Notes under the pieces: generated by a model
What the model saw: only the letters and a program-made list of their open reading frames with translations
What the model was told of the DNA's origin: nothing
The model's database searches: none
Source: Phycisphaeraceae bacterium
Lineage (GTDB): Bacteria; Planctomycetota; Phycisphaerae; Phycisphaerales; Phycisphaeraceae
Assembly: GCA_020831765.1 (NCBI GenBank)
Contig: JAFIFY010000192.1
Coordinates: 1-61,269, forward strand
Length of the DNA stretch: 61,269 bases
Direction of reading: 5' to 3'
Position numbers and translations under genes: made by a program
Shown: positions 34,269 through 43,207 of the stretch, piece after piece
Position numbering within the stretch: the first letter of the stretch is position 1
How the letters are laid out: each line of letters begins with the position of its first letter

Positions 34269-35816
34269 ATGCACCTGCAAATCTTCATCATCCTGCTGAT
34301 CGCCACCCTCCTGGGTTATCAGTGGATGGTCGATTCCGGCCTGATCCATACCGAGTCGGTCGTTGGGTTTCCAAGCGCGCTGGTGCTACTGATCGTTCCC
34401 CGGCTGGTGCTGGGGCTGATTTACTGGCTGATGTGCCGCATGACGCTGAGAAGGCTTGCCGAGCCGACGGCGGCCGTCAGCCTGCATCGACTCGATCAGT
34501 TGGGCACGATCTACCGGCTGGGGATCATTGTCTGCGTGGTCCTGGATTTTCAGACCACCTGGCCGCTCTGGTTGTACCGCGAACTGGGACTGGCTCATGT
34601 GCCGCTGGTCTGGGAGATCATCATGCTGGCACCGGCCATGCTCATGCTGGGCTGGAGCTGGTGGTGCTACTTCCCGATCGAACAGCGCCTGCGCCAGGCG
34701 GTCCTGATCCGTCGCATGGATGAAGGCATGCCGATCTATCCCATCGCCGGGAGACTCCAGTTCGTCATCGGCGAATTTCGCCACAAGATCGCGCTGTTGC
34801 TGGTCCCGATGCTGCTGATGCTGGGCTGGGTGAACATCATCACGGTCTGGATTCCCGCCGATGCCAGGCTCTGGGGCATGGCGCTTCATGTGCCGCTGCT
34901 GCTGCTGGGCGTGGGCGGCATTCTGCTCTTCTCGCCCCTGGTCGTCCGCTGGGTTTGGGACACCCATGCCATGGCGGATGGAGAACTTCGCCACCGGCTG
35001 ATCGAGATGTGCCGGATGCACGGGGTCCATGTCCGCGGCATCCTGGTCTGGAATACCTGGGGCACGATGATCAATGGTGCGGTGGTTGGATTCACCCGCC
35101 GACTCCGCTTCATTCTGTTGACCGATGCCCTTCTGGAAACGATGAAGAAGGACCATGTCGAGGCGGTCATGGCCCATGAACTGGGGCACGTTCGCAAGCG
35201 ACACATGCCTTGGATGCTGCTGGCGGCGATGACCGCGATGATCTGGATCAACCTTTTCACCCATCAGGTGGCCCGCTTCCTGGAAGTTAGGCTGCCGTTC
35301 CTCGGCGATGCGTTGGGCGATTCCTGGGCGTTGCATGGCCATGTGCTTTTTCTGACCGCCGCGGTCTTCGGGCTGGCCGTATGGCTCGTGGTGTTCGGAT
35401 GGATTTCCCGACGATTCGAGCGACAGGCCGATACGTTCGCGGCGATTCATCTGGCTCGGTATCGTTTGGCCCCCCAACCCGGGGACGAGCAGCGCGGCGA
35501 CGAAGCCGCGGAGCCGGCGGAACATGATGCCGACGACCGGAATCCGGCGATCATTCAACACAGCGATTCAGAAACGGTGGCCGAAGCGCTGCTCAGCGTG
35601 GCCCGACTCAACCACTTTCCACCTCAAAGAAGCAGTTGGCGGCATGGCTCCATTCAATGGCGCTGCGATTATCTCAAGACTCTGCCCGGTCGGACGACCG
35701 ATGATCTGCCCATCGACCGGCTCGTCAGCGGGATACAGGTCACGACCGTCATCGGCCTGATCGGGCTGATCCTGCTGGCCTGGCAATTGCCCCATCTCAT
35801 GCCCATCATGCCGTAG
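34269..35816 (+). CDS. M48 family membrane metalloprotease
   Basis: A 515-residue zinc protease of the HtpX/Ste24 kind. About six membrane helices occupy residues 1-230. The catalytic HExxH is H303-E-L-G-H307 (AVMAHELGHVRKRH), and the third zinc ligand is in ERQADTFAAIHL near residue 395. Two more helices flank residues 315-330 and 345-370, and one closes the protein. An acidic, poorly conserved insert (DEQRGDEAAEPAEHDADD) follows the Glu ligand. No Shine-Dalgarno at a usual distance. The family removes misfolded membrane proteins; substrate unknown. Confidence 0.88.
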   Translation: MHLQIFIILLIATLLGYQWMVDSGLIHTESVVGFPSALVLLIVPRLVLGLIYWLMCRMTLRRLAEPTAAVSLHRLDQLGTIYRLGIIVCVVLDFQTTWPLWLYRELGLAHVPLVWEIIMLAPAMLMLGWSWWCYFPIEQRLRQAVLIRRMDEGMPIYPIAGRLQFVIGEFRHKIALLLVPMLLMLGWVNIITVWIPADARLWGMALHVPLLLLGVGGILLFSPLVVRWVWDTHAMADGELRHRLIEMCRMHGVHVRGILVWNTWGTMINGAVVGFTRRLRFILLTDALLETMKKDHVEAVMAHELGHVRKRHMPWMLLAAMTAMIWINLFTHQVARFLEVRLPFLGDALGDSWALHGHVLFLTAAVFGLAVWLVVFGWISRRFERQADTFAAIHLARYRLAPQPGDEQRGDEAAEPAEHDADDRNPAIIQHSDSETVAEALLSVARLNHFPPQRSSWRHGSIQWRCDYLKTLPGRTTDDLPIDRLVSGIQVTTVIGLIGLILLAWQLPHLMPIMP

Positions 35817-35860
35817 TCTGAATCCCCGCTCCGGCCCGCGGCTTCCTTCGGCAAGGAAAC

Positions 35861-37480
35861 TCAACCGCCTCGCCCCATGCGAATGATCCGACGGTAGTTG
35901 TCGCGAAAGAAGAGCGTCCAGCGGATCCGGTCGTGAAGCTCCTGATCAGCATCCAGCCGCCAGGGCGTTCGAATCGACGCCAGAAACTCGCGTTTGGCGT
36001 CAACCAGTTCCTTGTGATCCGGGTGTTCGGCATCGGACAGGATCGCCGGCCAGTCATCCCGCATCGGCCCGAGGTCCATGAACAGTTCCGGGGGCATGGC
36101 ATCGAACAATTCAAGCATGGCGGCCCGCCGTTGAGGATCGGTCTCCCGCTGAATGGTGGCCCATGCACGCTGCAAGTCATCATGAATATCGATCGCCATG
36201 GCATGGACGATCGTCGGCACCACGCCAAACCAGTCCGGCATGCCCGCCGGCACCTCGCTGGCCAGCGCCCAGGCATCGATCTCCGGATCGGTCCAGAGGT
36301 CACGCTCAGCCTGGTTGACCGGGTCGCGCGTGTAATCCGGCTCGGCGTTGGGCGCAGGCCGCCGGAACAGGTCGTATCGAATGGGCATTCGCCGCAGCTC
36401 GAACTGGTGCGGCCCTCCTTCCACGCCGCGCTTCCGCTGCCAGAGTCGTTGACCCTCGGCCGAGATGGTGAAGCGAATGAACTCAACGGCCAACTCGCGA
36501 TTGGGCGCTCCGCGCATCAGGGTGATGGGGTCGGCCGTGATGGCGGTCATGCGCGCGGGATCGACATAGCCCAGGCGCCCCTCGGCCACGGCCCCGACCT
36601 GCTGGCGGCCGAAGAAATCGATGCACATCCCCGCCGCCGCTTCCATCTGCGAGACATCGATGGGCACCTTGCCGGCATCCGCCGTGAAATAACGCGCATT
36701 GGCGAAAGATCGGCGAAGCATGGCCCAGCCTTCGTTCCAGCCCATCCGGCGAAGGATCACGTTGTAGGTCTGGCGGATCGAGCCCGAGTGCGCCGGGTCG
36801 GCCAGGGCCACCCATTGCCGCAACCGGGGATCGGCCAGGTCGCTCCACGTCGTCGGCGCTCCATCACCCCATCCCAGCATCTTCAGCGCATCATTGTTGT
36901 ACACCACGCCGAAACTCGAAAGCGCGGTTCCGATCCACAGAACCCGGCCCTCATCATTGGTCAGGTACAACGGCTCACCGGCCAGATATTGAAACGCAAA
37001 CGCCTCCCGCAGCACCTCTTCATGGGTCCGTCCATCCGTGGATAAGTCCGGAAAATCGATAATGCGCACCGCCTCTTCGCGGCCATCCAGACGAACCGGC
37101 ACGCCGCGCGCCAGCCGCGTGTGTTCGAACGCTCCACCGCCGAAGAACAGGTCATAGGTTCCTGAATCCAGCGTCCCACGACGGGCCGAGGCGACCGACT
37201 CGCTGGCCACCTGCCGGCTCAGCTCACTCGTGCCTCCGGTGCGCCAATCGATCTCCACCCATGGCGCATCAGGCCGCTGTGCCCGCCGCCACTGATTGAA
37301 CGCCCGTGCGAACTCATAGCGAATCTGCTCGTTGTGCGGGGTGATGATGATCAGACGCTCACTGGCCGTTTCCGTCCCGGCATGCCCGGCGGACTGGGGC
37401 GATGCGCGAAAGGCCATGGGCACAACGACCACAACCAGCAGCAGGGCGATGACGATCAACCGGGGAATCCAGTCCTTCAT
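35861..37480 (-). CDS. Extracellular solute-binding protein (Fbp-like)
   Basis: A 539-residue periplasmic or membrane-tethered binding protein. The N-terminal hydrophobic segment (LIVIALLLVVVVVPMAF) is a signal anchor. The bilobal fold starts LIIITPHNEQIRYEFARAF and includes IGTALSSFGVVYNNDALKMLG, VALADPAHSGSIRQTYNVIL and ITLMRGAPNRELAVEFIRF, which match the iron/thiamine-type ABC binding proteins. About 100 extra helical residues follow. No permease or ATPase of that type is adjacent; the nearby ATPases are Opp-type. AAGG lies 6 nt before ATG 37480. Confidence 0.82.
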   Translation of the reverse strand: MKDWIPRLIVIALLLVVVVVPMAFRASPQSAGHAGTETASERLIIITPHNEQIRYEFARAFNQWRRAQRPDAPWVEIDWRTGGTSELSRQVASESVASARRGTLDSGTYDLFFGGGAFEHTRLARGVPVRLDGREEAVRIIDFPDLSTDGRTHEEVLREAFAFQYLAGEPLYLTNDEGRVLWIGTALSSFGVVYNNDALKMLGWGDGAPTTWSDLADPRLRQWVALADPAHSGSIRQTYNVILRRMGWNEGWAMLRRSFANARYFTADAGKVPIDVSQMEAAAGMCIDFFGRQQVGAVAEGRLGYVDPARMTAITADPITLMRGAPNRELAVEFIRFTISAEGQRLWQRKRGVEGGPHQFELRRMPIRYDLFRRPAPNAEPDYTRDPVNQAERDLWTDPEIDAWALASEVPAGMPDWFGVVPTIVHAMAIDIHDDLQRAWATIQRETDPQRRAAMLELFDAMPPELFMDLGPMRDDWPAILSDAEHPDHKELVDAKREFLASIRTPWRLDADQELHDRIRWTLFFRDNYRRIIRMGRGG

Positions 37481-37588
37481 GACAAACCTTATTCAACTCC
37501 CCCGCCCCTGGATAATCGATTTATGTGAGCATTCGGTCAGGAACCGGGCGCTCGAACTTCATCGACCCACCCTTTTCGATTCGGACGG

Positions 37589-38644
37589 TCAATCCCCACC
37601 GGCCCGGTTACCGGCGACGGCTTCACTGGTGCCGGCCTTGTCCCGATGTGCGGGGTCGTGCAGGTGGCAAGCCACCAGGCGCTTGCCCTCGATGGAGAGC
37701 AGCTCCGGCCGATGGCGATCGCAGGGTTCAAAGCATTCGGGACAGCGTGGATGAAACGCACAACCCGACGGCAACTTGGCCGGGTCGGCCGCCTCGCCGG
37801 CCAGCGTATCGCGCATGCGGACATCCGGATCGGGCATCGGCACCGCCGCGATCAGCGCCCGCGTGTAAGGGTGCTGTGGGTCTTCGAATATCTGCTGGGT
37901 CGAGGCCAGTTCGACCAGTCGCCCGGCGTACATCACCGCCACGTTGTCGCAGATGTGTCGAACGACACTCAGATCATGGGCCACGAAGATGTACGTCAGC
38001 TTGAACTCATCCTGGATATCTTCTAGAAGGTTGATCACTTGCGCCTGGACCGAGACATCCAGTGCCGAGACCGCTTCATCGGCGATCACCAGCGATGGCC
38101 GCATGATCAACGCCCGGGCGATGCCGATCCGCTGACGCTGTCCACCGCTGAAGGCATGGGGATAACGCACGCGGTGCTCGGGCCGCAGTCCGACCTTTTC
38201 CAGAATCTCCTCGACGCGCCGAACCTTCTCACGACCACTGGCCAGCCCGTGGATCACCAGCGGTTCACTGACAATGTCACCCACCGTCATGCGCGGGTTG
38301 AGCGATGAGAACGGATCCTGAAAGATCATCTGCATCTTCGTTCGCAGGGGTCGAAGCTCGCGCGAGCCCAGCCGGGCCAGGTCCACCGTCCGGTCGCCAT
38401 CACGGAATAGAATCTCGCCCGCCGTCGGTGCCAAAGCGCGCAGGATCGTCCGCGCGCAGGTCGTCTTGCCCGATCCGCTTTCACCCACCAGCCCCAGTGT
38501 CTGGCCCGGCATCAGGTCGAAATCCACGTCATCGACCGCGCGGACCGTGCCCACCTGTCGGCGCAGCAGGCCCTTGCTGTAGATGGGAAAGTGCTTGCAC
38601 AGGCCGCGCACCCGCAGCAGGGGCTGATCTGAGCTCTGAATCAC
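37589..38644 (-). CDS. Oligopeptide/dipeptide ABC transporter ATPase, OppF-like
   Basis: A 351-residue ATPase. Walker [15 protein letters not shown], signature [15 protein letters not shown] and Walker [13 protein letters not shown] are present. The C-terminal oligopeptide extension carries the CxxxxxC-type cluster ([15 protein letters not shown]) expected for Opp/Dpp ATPases. The ATG overlaps the OppD-like stop as ATGA. The partner permeases and a peptide-binding protein are not in this window. Confidence 0.92.
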   Translation of the reverse strand: MIQSSDQPLLRVRGLCKHFPIYSKGLLRRQVGTVRAVDDVDFDLMPGQTLGLVGESGSGKTTCARTILRALAPTAGEILFRDGDRTVDLARLGSRELRPLRTKMQMIFQDPFSSLNPRMTVGDIVSEPLVIHGLASGREKVRRVEEILEKVGLRPEHRVRYPHAFSGGQRQRIGIARALIMRPSLVIADEAVSALDVSVQAQVINLLEDIQDEFKLTYIFVAHDLSVVRHICDNVAVMYAGRLVELASTQQIFEDPQHPYTRALIAAVPMPDPDVRMRDTLAGEAADPAKLPSGCAFHPRCPECFEPCDRHRPELLSIEGKRLVACHLHDPAHRDKAGTSEAVAGNRAGGD

Positions 38645-39804
38645 CGCTGACCTCCAGCCGCCGAATCGGCCTTACCCCCGGCCCCGCTCCCGGTCCCCGC
38701 GCTCGACATCGGCACCGGCTCAGACGCGGCCTGGCCGGCATCCGTTCGGCCCACCGTCAGGGGAATCTCCGCCGGACGGGCCGTGCCGTCGCGAATCTCC
38801 TCAGCACGCACACACGCCACGGTATGGCCTTCGCCGACCGACCGCTCCTCGGGCGGCTGCCCGATATCGCACAAACCCGGCTCGGCGTATGGGCAACGCG
38901 GGTGAAACGGGCAGCCCGGTGGAATCGCCTGGAGCGATGGAACACTGCCGACGATGGCGGTCAATCGCGCTTTCTTGGCATTGAGGCTGGGCAGCGAGGC
39001 CAGCAACCCACGCGTGTAAGGGTGTATCGGACGCTTGAGGATCGTGCGGACATCCGACCGCTCGACAACGCGGCCGAGGTACATCACCGCCACTTCGTCG
39101 GCCGTCTGGGCCACCACACCCAGATCGTGGGTAATCAGCAGCACGCTGGTGTGAAGCTGGCTCTGCAGTGAGCGGATCAACTGAAGGATCTGTGCCTGGA
39201 TCGTCACATCCAGCGCGGTGGTCGGTTCATCGGCGATCAGCAGTTCGGGATTGCAGACCAGGGCCATGGCGATGACCACGCGCTGGCGCATGCCGCCGGA
39301 GAACTCGAAAGGATATTGATCCAGACGCTGCTCCGCTCCGGGAATGCCGACCTTCTTGAGCATATCGGCGGCCTGCTTGCGGGCCTGGGTCTTGGTCACA
39401 TCCTGGTGCAGCAGGATGGCTTCACAGAGTTGATTGCCGATGGTGTGAACGGGACTGAGCGCGGTCATCGGTTCCTGGAAGATCATGCTGATCAGCCCGC
39501 CGCGCACGGTGTAAAGCAGCGGCGATTTTTCCGTCAGCGCGGCCAAGTCGATCATCGGTTGGCCACGCGGGTGGAATCGCATCTGTCCGCCGGCGATTCG
39601 GCCCGGAGGCCGGATCAGGCGAAGGATCGAATACGCCGTGACACTCTTGCCACAGCCGCTTTCGCCCACGATGGCCAGAATCTTTCCTCGCGGAATGTCA
39701 AAGCTGACGCCGTCCACGGCGCGTAAAACCCCCTCTTCCGTATCGAAATACGTCCGAAGATCACGCACTTCCAGCACATGATCCGCCCGCGGGCGCTCCG
39801 CCAT
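38641..39804 (-). CDS. Oligopeptide/dipeptide ABC transporter ATPase, OppD-like
   Basis: A 387-residue ATPase. Walker [16 protein letters not shown]-loop [15 protein letters not shown], signature [15 protein letters not shown], Walker [13 protein letters not shown] and the C-terminal cluster [16 protein letters not shown] are present. The last ~60 residues are Ala/Gly/Ser-rich, again in sequence resembling the C/G-rich repeat. ATG 39804 has GGAG 7 nt upstream; the open frame continues to 39933 through repeat DNA, which is rejected as the start. It forms a two-gene operon with the OppF-like gene. Confidence 0.92.
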   Translation of the reverse strand: MAERPRADHVLEVRDLRTYFDTEEGVLRAVDGVSFDIPRGKILAIVGESGCGKSVTAYSILRLIRPPGRIAGGQMRFHPRGQPMIDLAALTEKSPLLYTVRGGLISMIFQEPMTALSPVHTIGNQLCEAILLHQDVTKTQARKQAADMLKKVGIPGAEQRLDQYPFEFSGGMRQRVVIAMALVCNPELLIADEPTTALDVTIQAQILQLIRSLQSQLHTSVLLITHDLGVVAQTADEVAVMYLGRVVERSDVRTILKRPIHPYTRGLLASLPSLNAKKARLTAIVGSVPSLQAIPPGCPFHPRCPYAEPGLCDIGQPPEERSVGEGHTVACVRAEEIRDGTARPAEIPLTVGRTDAGQAASEPVPMSSAGTGSGAGGKADSAAGGQR

Positions 39805-39849
39805 CAGACAACTCCAAGCCAAGCCAACAACGCCAACAACACCATGCCG

Positions 39850-39901
39850 CCCCCGGAACCCTCCCCCGGAATCCTTCCCCCGAATCCCTACCCGGAACTC
39901 G
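39850..39901. repeat. CCCCCGGAA-type repeat array upstream of the oppD-like gene
   Basis: Four imperfect units of about 13-15 bp (CCCCCGGAACCCT, CCCCCGGAATCCTT, CCCCCGAATCCCT, ACCCGGAACTCGCC). It lies 46 bp before the oppD-like start, outside any gene, so the repeat is not limited to coding DNA. Together with the short GCCAACAAC repeats at 39822-39842 it fills most of the upstream region. Confidence 0.55.
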
Positions 39902-40106
39902 CCGCCGATATCCAGCCCCGGACCACGAACCATGGCCCCCGGTCCAGCGGCTTGGGCATGATATCACCCCCGACGCGCTGCCGCGCCTCAACCGGCCACG
40001 ACGGGCCGTTATCGAGGCATCACGACCGTTCCCATCACGAGCACACGCTGCGATGGCCAGGGAACCCAAGCGCCGAGGCTGGCAGATTCGGCCCTGCAAC
40101 GCCCGG

Positions 40107-40144
40107 CAAAAACAACCGGACCCCGGGGTGTGCCGGGGTCCGGT
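40107..40144 (-). terminator. Rho-independent terminator of the PEP-CTERM gene
   Basis: A perfect 12-bp inverted repeat (ACCGGACCCCGG at 40115-40126, its complement at 40133-40144) with a 6-nt loop. On the minus strand it is followed by a TGTTTTTG tract. It lies about 45 bp after the stop of the gene ending at 40190. Confidence 0.85.
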
Positions 40145-40189
40145 CAGAATCATGAATGTTGATCAGCCATATTGGCCGGTGCCCATGGA

Positions 40190-40939
40190 TCAGCGCCGAC
40201 GCCTCAGGCTGGTCAGTGCGAGCGCTGCCATGCCCAGGACCGCCAGGCCGCCGGTCACCGGCTCGGGGATGGCGCTCGGATCGGGGCCGGGATCGCCATT
40301 CTGGTTGAGCAGGAAGCTGATCTTGTTGGCCATCAGCAGTTCGCCTTCGGCCAGATCCGCATAGGTGTCAAAGAGCGGACCGGAAAGGATGGTGCGGCCC
40401 TCGTTACCCAGGATCGCCGCCGATCCAGCTCCCAGCGAACCAATGCCGACGGCTGAGCCCACCGGATTCCAAGCACGTGAAAAGGCAACAGGCCAACCCG
40501 GGTTTGCCAAGTCGATGCTTGCCGGAAGGCCGGTGAAGATCGGGTGCCCATCGTTGCCGATCAAGGGAGCATTTGTTCCCGCAGCAGTCGCCTGGAAGAG
40601 CGGTGGCAGAGCATCATCCTGCCAGGTCGTGGCCAGCGCCAGACCACCGCCAGCGATATACGCGGCCAATTCCGTGGCAATGTTGTTGTCCGTTGGGAAA
40701 AAAAATTGATGGCCGACAATCACCAGATCGAACGCGCCCGAACTGATCTGGGTGTTGAAATCCGTGGTGTTGAACACCTGCGTGGTGGTGCCCATCAACC
40801 CAAGCTGAGTCAATGCGCCGGGGATCGCGCTGGTTCCCAACGTACCGTCTTCGTAATAAAGCACGGGGACCGCACTGGCGATCGATGTACTCCCCAACGT
40901 CACCGCCACCGCCACGATCAAGCCTTGAAATTTTTTCAC
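40190..40939 (-). CDS. Exported PEP-CTERM protein
   Basis: A 249-residue secreted protein. The signal peptide starts at a GTG (VKKFQGLIVAVAVTLG, cleavage after SIASA). The body looks like a ThuA/gatase-type fold: VLYYEDGTLGTSAI, FDLVIVGHQFFFP, IAGGGLALATTWQ. Function unknown. The C-terminus is a classic PEP-CTERM tail: IPEP, a hydrophobic helix (LAVLGMAALALTSL) and RRRR, which is cut by an exosortase. GTG 40939 is chosen because AAAAAGG lies about 10 nt before it and the signal peptide starts there. A strong terminator follows the gene. Confidence 0.88.
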   Translation of the reverse strand: MKKFQGLIVAVAVTLGSTSIASAVPVLYYEDGTLGTSAIPGALTQLGLMGTTTQVFNTTDFNTQISSGAFDLVIVGHQFFFPTDNNIATELAAYIAGGGLALATTWQDDALPPLFQATAAGTNAPLIGNDGHPIFTGLPASIDLANPGWPVAFSRAWNPVGSAVGIGSLGAGSAAILGNEGRTILSGPLFDTYADLAEGELLMANKISFLLNQNGDPGPDPSAIPEPVTGGLAVLGMAALALTSLRRRR

Positions 40940-41175
40940 GGTCGTTTTTCCTTTTTCCGAGGTTATAGATTCCCCGACAGACCCCAAATGGTCAATCTCA
41001 TACGTCCTTACACTATGCGCCAATCATGCAAAAATGCAAATGTGATAGGATATTTCTTACTTCAGACTCCTAGGTTCAAATATGTATAGTGCAATCGAGC
41101 GACGCCGTCGGCAGTCATGAATGGCCATTCCAGCTTCAAAATCGACATTTTCCGCCAAATGTCGCCCATTCACGG

Positions 41176-42462
41176 TTACCGCCCGGCGATCGAGCGACGG
41201 ATGTGCCCAACTCGCCCGCATCGCCGCGAAGCCAGCATCATCATCCCCAGCATCATCAGGGTGACCGAGCCCGGCTCCGGTATGGAAATATATGTAGTCT
41301 GGGCAACCGGGCTTCCGTAATGCTCCAAAAGCACGAATGCGTCCCTTAGGCCGACGCGGCCATCTTCCGTGAAGTCGCCCTGCTCCCAGGCGGCATCCAA
41401 CATGCCGAGATTGGCCTGTACGATCGCCAAGTCCAGATCATCCACGACCCCATCGCCGTTGGCATCGCCGGGCAGCAGGATGATTTGATCAAGGTCCAAT
41501 TGAACGAGGCGGAAGCCGATGTATCGGGACCGGTAGAGCGGGCTCTCGCCGTTGCGGTCGGTGCTTCTTGTGGCTTCCTCACTGATGGTGAACGCCCCGC
41601 CGCGCACTGAGCGGGTCACCGCGCCGTTGATCGGCGTGTAGTCGATGATGGCCTCGGTCCATTCATGGACATTGCCCGCCTGATCGAATGTGCCCCACGG
41701 GCTTGGCGAATTATGGAACTGGCCGACGATGGTGGTGTAAAGGTCACCGTCGATGGGCTGGGGGATGACCGTACCGATCATGATGTTGGCGTTGTTGCCC
41801 GATTCATCGTCCAGATCATTGCCCGGCGCGGTGTTGCTCTGAGTCGGGTAGTGCCAGTAGTCATCCAACGCCGGATCATAATACGCCGCCTTGTACCACT
41901 CATCCTCGCTGGGAATCGCCCATCGCGCATCGGCCTGGCGCTCGACGGCCAGAAACGCTTGGGCGGTGGTGGCGCCGTTGATCCAATACGCTCCGCTTTC
42001 GGTGGTGGACAGGCCGGCGGCACCGGCGGGCTGACCGTGATGCATCCAGTTGGCGAACCGTGCCGCTTCGGCCCAACTGACGAAATTGACGGGCCGATCA
42101 ACGAACAGCGGCGCAACTTCATAGCTGTAAGCCCCTGCGCTGCCATGGCGCGTGATGCCGCTGCCCCATTCCATGTGCGCCATGGAGGTGTGATACAGGC
42201 CGAAAGGATCGTCCGCCGCGACACTGTTAAGAAACTGGGTGTACTGACCGGCGGTGACCGCGTACGTGCCGATCATATATTCGTAATCCACACCGCCGAA
42301 GTGGCCACCGAACTGGCCGCCACCGGCCGAATCATGGGCGTTACCCGGCTGACCGACCTCCACCAGAGGCATCTGAATCGCCGGCGCGGCCGTTGCCTGC
42401 GAAAAACCTGACAGAGACACGATCATCGCCTGGAGAAATACGACAACAGCAAACGATCTCAT
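41176..42462 (-). CDS. Exported SUMF1-like / dockerin-like / PEP-CTERM protein
   Basis: A 428-residue protein. Signal peptide 1-26 (FAVVVFLQAMIVSLSGF). The SUMF1/FGE-type domain includes YMIGTYAVTAGQYTQFLN, FVSWAEAARFANWM, IPSEDEWYKAAYYD, DQAGNVHEWTEAI and RSVRGGAFTISEEATRS. The catalytic Cys pair of true formylglycine-generating enzymes is absent, so a structural or binding role is likely. Next comes a dockerin-like pair of calcium loops (GDANGDGVVDDLDLAIVQ; GDFTEDGRVGLRDAFVLL). The tail is IPEP, a hydrophobic Met-rich helix and Arg, with 14 unusual extra basic residues. GGAGG lies 8 nt before ATG 42462. Confidence 0.87.
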   Translation of the reverse strand: MRSFAVVVFLQAMIVSLSGFSQATAAPAIQMPLVEVGQPGNAHDSAGGGQFGGHFGGVDYEYMIGTYAVTAGQYTQFLNSVAADDPFGLYHTSMAHMEWGSGITRHGSAGAYSYEVAPLFVDRPVNFVSWAEAARFANWMHHGQPAGAAGLSTTESGAYWINGATTAQAFLAVERQADARWAIPSEDEWYKAAYYDPALDDYWHYPTQSNTAPGNDLDDESGNNANIMIGTVIPQPIDGDLYTTIVGQFHNSPSPWGTFDQAGNVHEWTEAIIDYTPINGAVTRSVRGGAFTISEEATRSTDRNGESPLYRSRYIGFRLVQLDLDQIILLPGDANGDGVVDDLDLAIVQANLGMLDAAWEQGDFTEDGRVGLRDAFVLLEHYGSPVAQTTYISIPEPGSVTLMMLGMMMLASRRCGRVGHIRRSIAGR

Positions 42463-42690
42463 CAGGTTGCCTCCACGGTGACACGATCGGCTTCTTTCGA
42501 GTTCACGGACGACGTGACATCCAGCGCGTTGCGCAACCTGGTCTGACATCCGAGCCAGGATCAGGAAAGGGCCACCGAACACCGTTGTTTGATGAGAAGT
42601 ACTGGCCGGTCGCTTGCCACGCATGTTCCCAATCCCCTTCAAAACGTTCTCCGGCGGCATCAGGAAACCTGATTGCGCGCTTTAACTCGA

Positions 42691-42718
42691 AATATACCCG
42701 CGCTTTACGACCAGGCAA
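42691..42718 (-). promoter_or_regulatory. Sigma-70-like promoter for the SUMF1-like gene
   Basis: On the minus strand TTGCCT (42713-42718), 16 nt, then TATATT (42691-42696). This predicts a long leader of about 220 nt before ATG 42462. A 6-bp hairpin with ATCAGG arms (42659-42673) lies just downstream of the predicted start. Confidence 0.45.
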
Positions 42719-42914
42719 GCACAACACGACCGGTGCAACCATAACCATCGCTTCCGGTCGCCTCGGATCGGGATCGGGCCAAGGGAACCCCCCATCCGGT
42801 TCGCAGCGGCCGGCCACGCCCAAAGTGCAGGAAAAATCCGAATCGCATTTGTGAAATAACGCTTATTTTCCGCAAGATTTATATCCGCTTGCCTGGAAAA
42901 TCCGTCATCTTTTC

Positions 42915-42942
42915 TTGACTATGGCTCAAAATGGTGTAGAGT
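42915..42942 (+). promoter_or_regulatory. Sigma-70-like promoter of the candidate small RNA
   Basis: TTGACT (42915-42920), 16 nt, then TAGAGT (42937-42942), in an AT-rich setting. Transcription should start near 42949. No protein gene on the plus strand follows; leuS lies on the other strand and ends at 43208. Confidence 0.55.
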
Positions 42943-42948
42943 TATCAC

Positions 42949-43024
42949 AGGCTACGGGAACGAGAGAGAGAGTCTCGTGGTACGAGAGAGAGGGTTCTCT
43001 AACGAAGAGCCCCTCTCTTTTTTT
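42949..43024 (+). ncRNA. Candidate small RNA of about 76 nt
   Basis: Bounded by a promoter and a terminator. Hairpin 1 has perfect ACGAGA/TCTCGT arms (42960-42965, 42973-42978) around a 7-nt GA-rich loop. Hairpin 2 is the terminator: outer AGAGAGGG (42987-42994) with CCCTCTCT (43011-43018), inner CTCT/AGAG with loop AACGA, then seven T (43018-43024). There is no ATG inside. The GAGAGAG loop could pair with CU-rich mRNA. Its family, if any, is unknown to me. Confidence 0.5.
42987..43024 (+). terminator. Rho-independent terminator of the candidate small RNA
   Basis: A stem of 8 outer and 4 inner base pairs, closed by AACGA and followed directly by TTTTTTT. The T-run is on the plus strand only, so it does not serve leuS. 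Confidence 0.7.
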
Positions 43025-43026
43025 AT

Positions 43027-43056
43027 GCGCCGACTTTTTTGCGCCGACTTTTTTTT
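43027..43056. repeat. Tandem repeat GCGCCGACTTTTTT x2
   Basis: Two direct copies of GCGCCGAC, each followed by six to eight T, with a third GCGC behind. It starts three bases after the small-RNA terminator and could act as a backup termination signal. Confidence 0.55.
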
Positions 43057-43207
43057 GCGCTGTCCCAACTCACCTGACTGACCCCAACCAATTCTTCGCC
43101 TGCGGCCATCGATCGACGGCCCGGCCGACAGGCCCAGCCGATTGCTGGCCGGGATCGCCCATGCTCGATATGGACGCGTCGGCCCGATGGCCGGGCTCCA
43201 AGTCGCA

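Larger units (their letters stand above)
39805..40189. other. Intergenic region: repeats and a terminator, no gene
   Basis: Between the oppD-like start and the end of a PEP-CTERM gene, both on the minus strand. It holds the CCCCCGGAA array (39850-39901) and the terminator hairpin (40107-40144). No further frame looks coding. Confidence 0.6.
42463..43207. other. Gene-poor region: two promoters, a candidate small RNA, tandem repeat
   Basis: This 745-bp region between the SUMF1-like gene start and the leuS stop holds no convincing protein frame. It is more AT-rich than its surroundings from 42840 to 43060. It contains the leftward promoter (42691-42718), a rightward promoter with terminated RNA (42915-43024) and a short tandem repeat (43027-43056). 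Confidence 0.6.

Noticed and set aside
34043-34723. 226-codon plus-strand frame before and over the M48 gene
   Set aside because: It overlaps the membrane helices of the protease in another frame and has no domain or start signal.
39805-39933. Upstream extension of the oppD-like protein from 39933
   Set aside because: The added residues are encoded by the CCCCCGGAA repeat array, and a proper GGAG site precedes ATG 39804.
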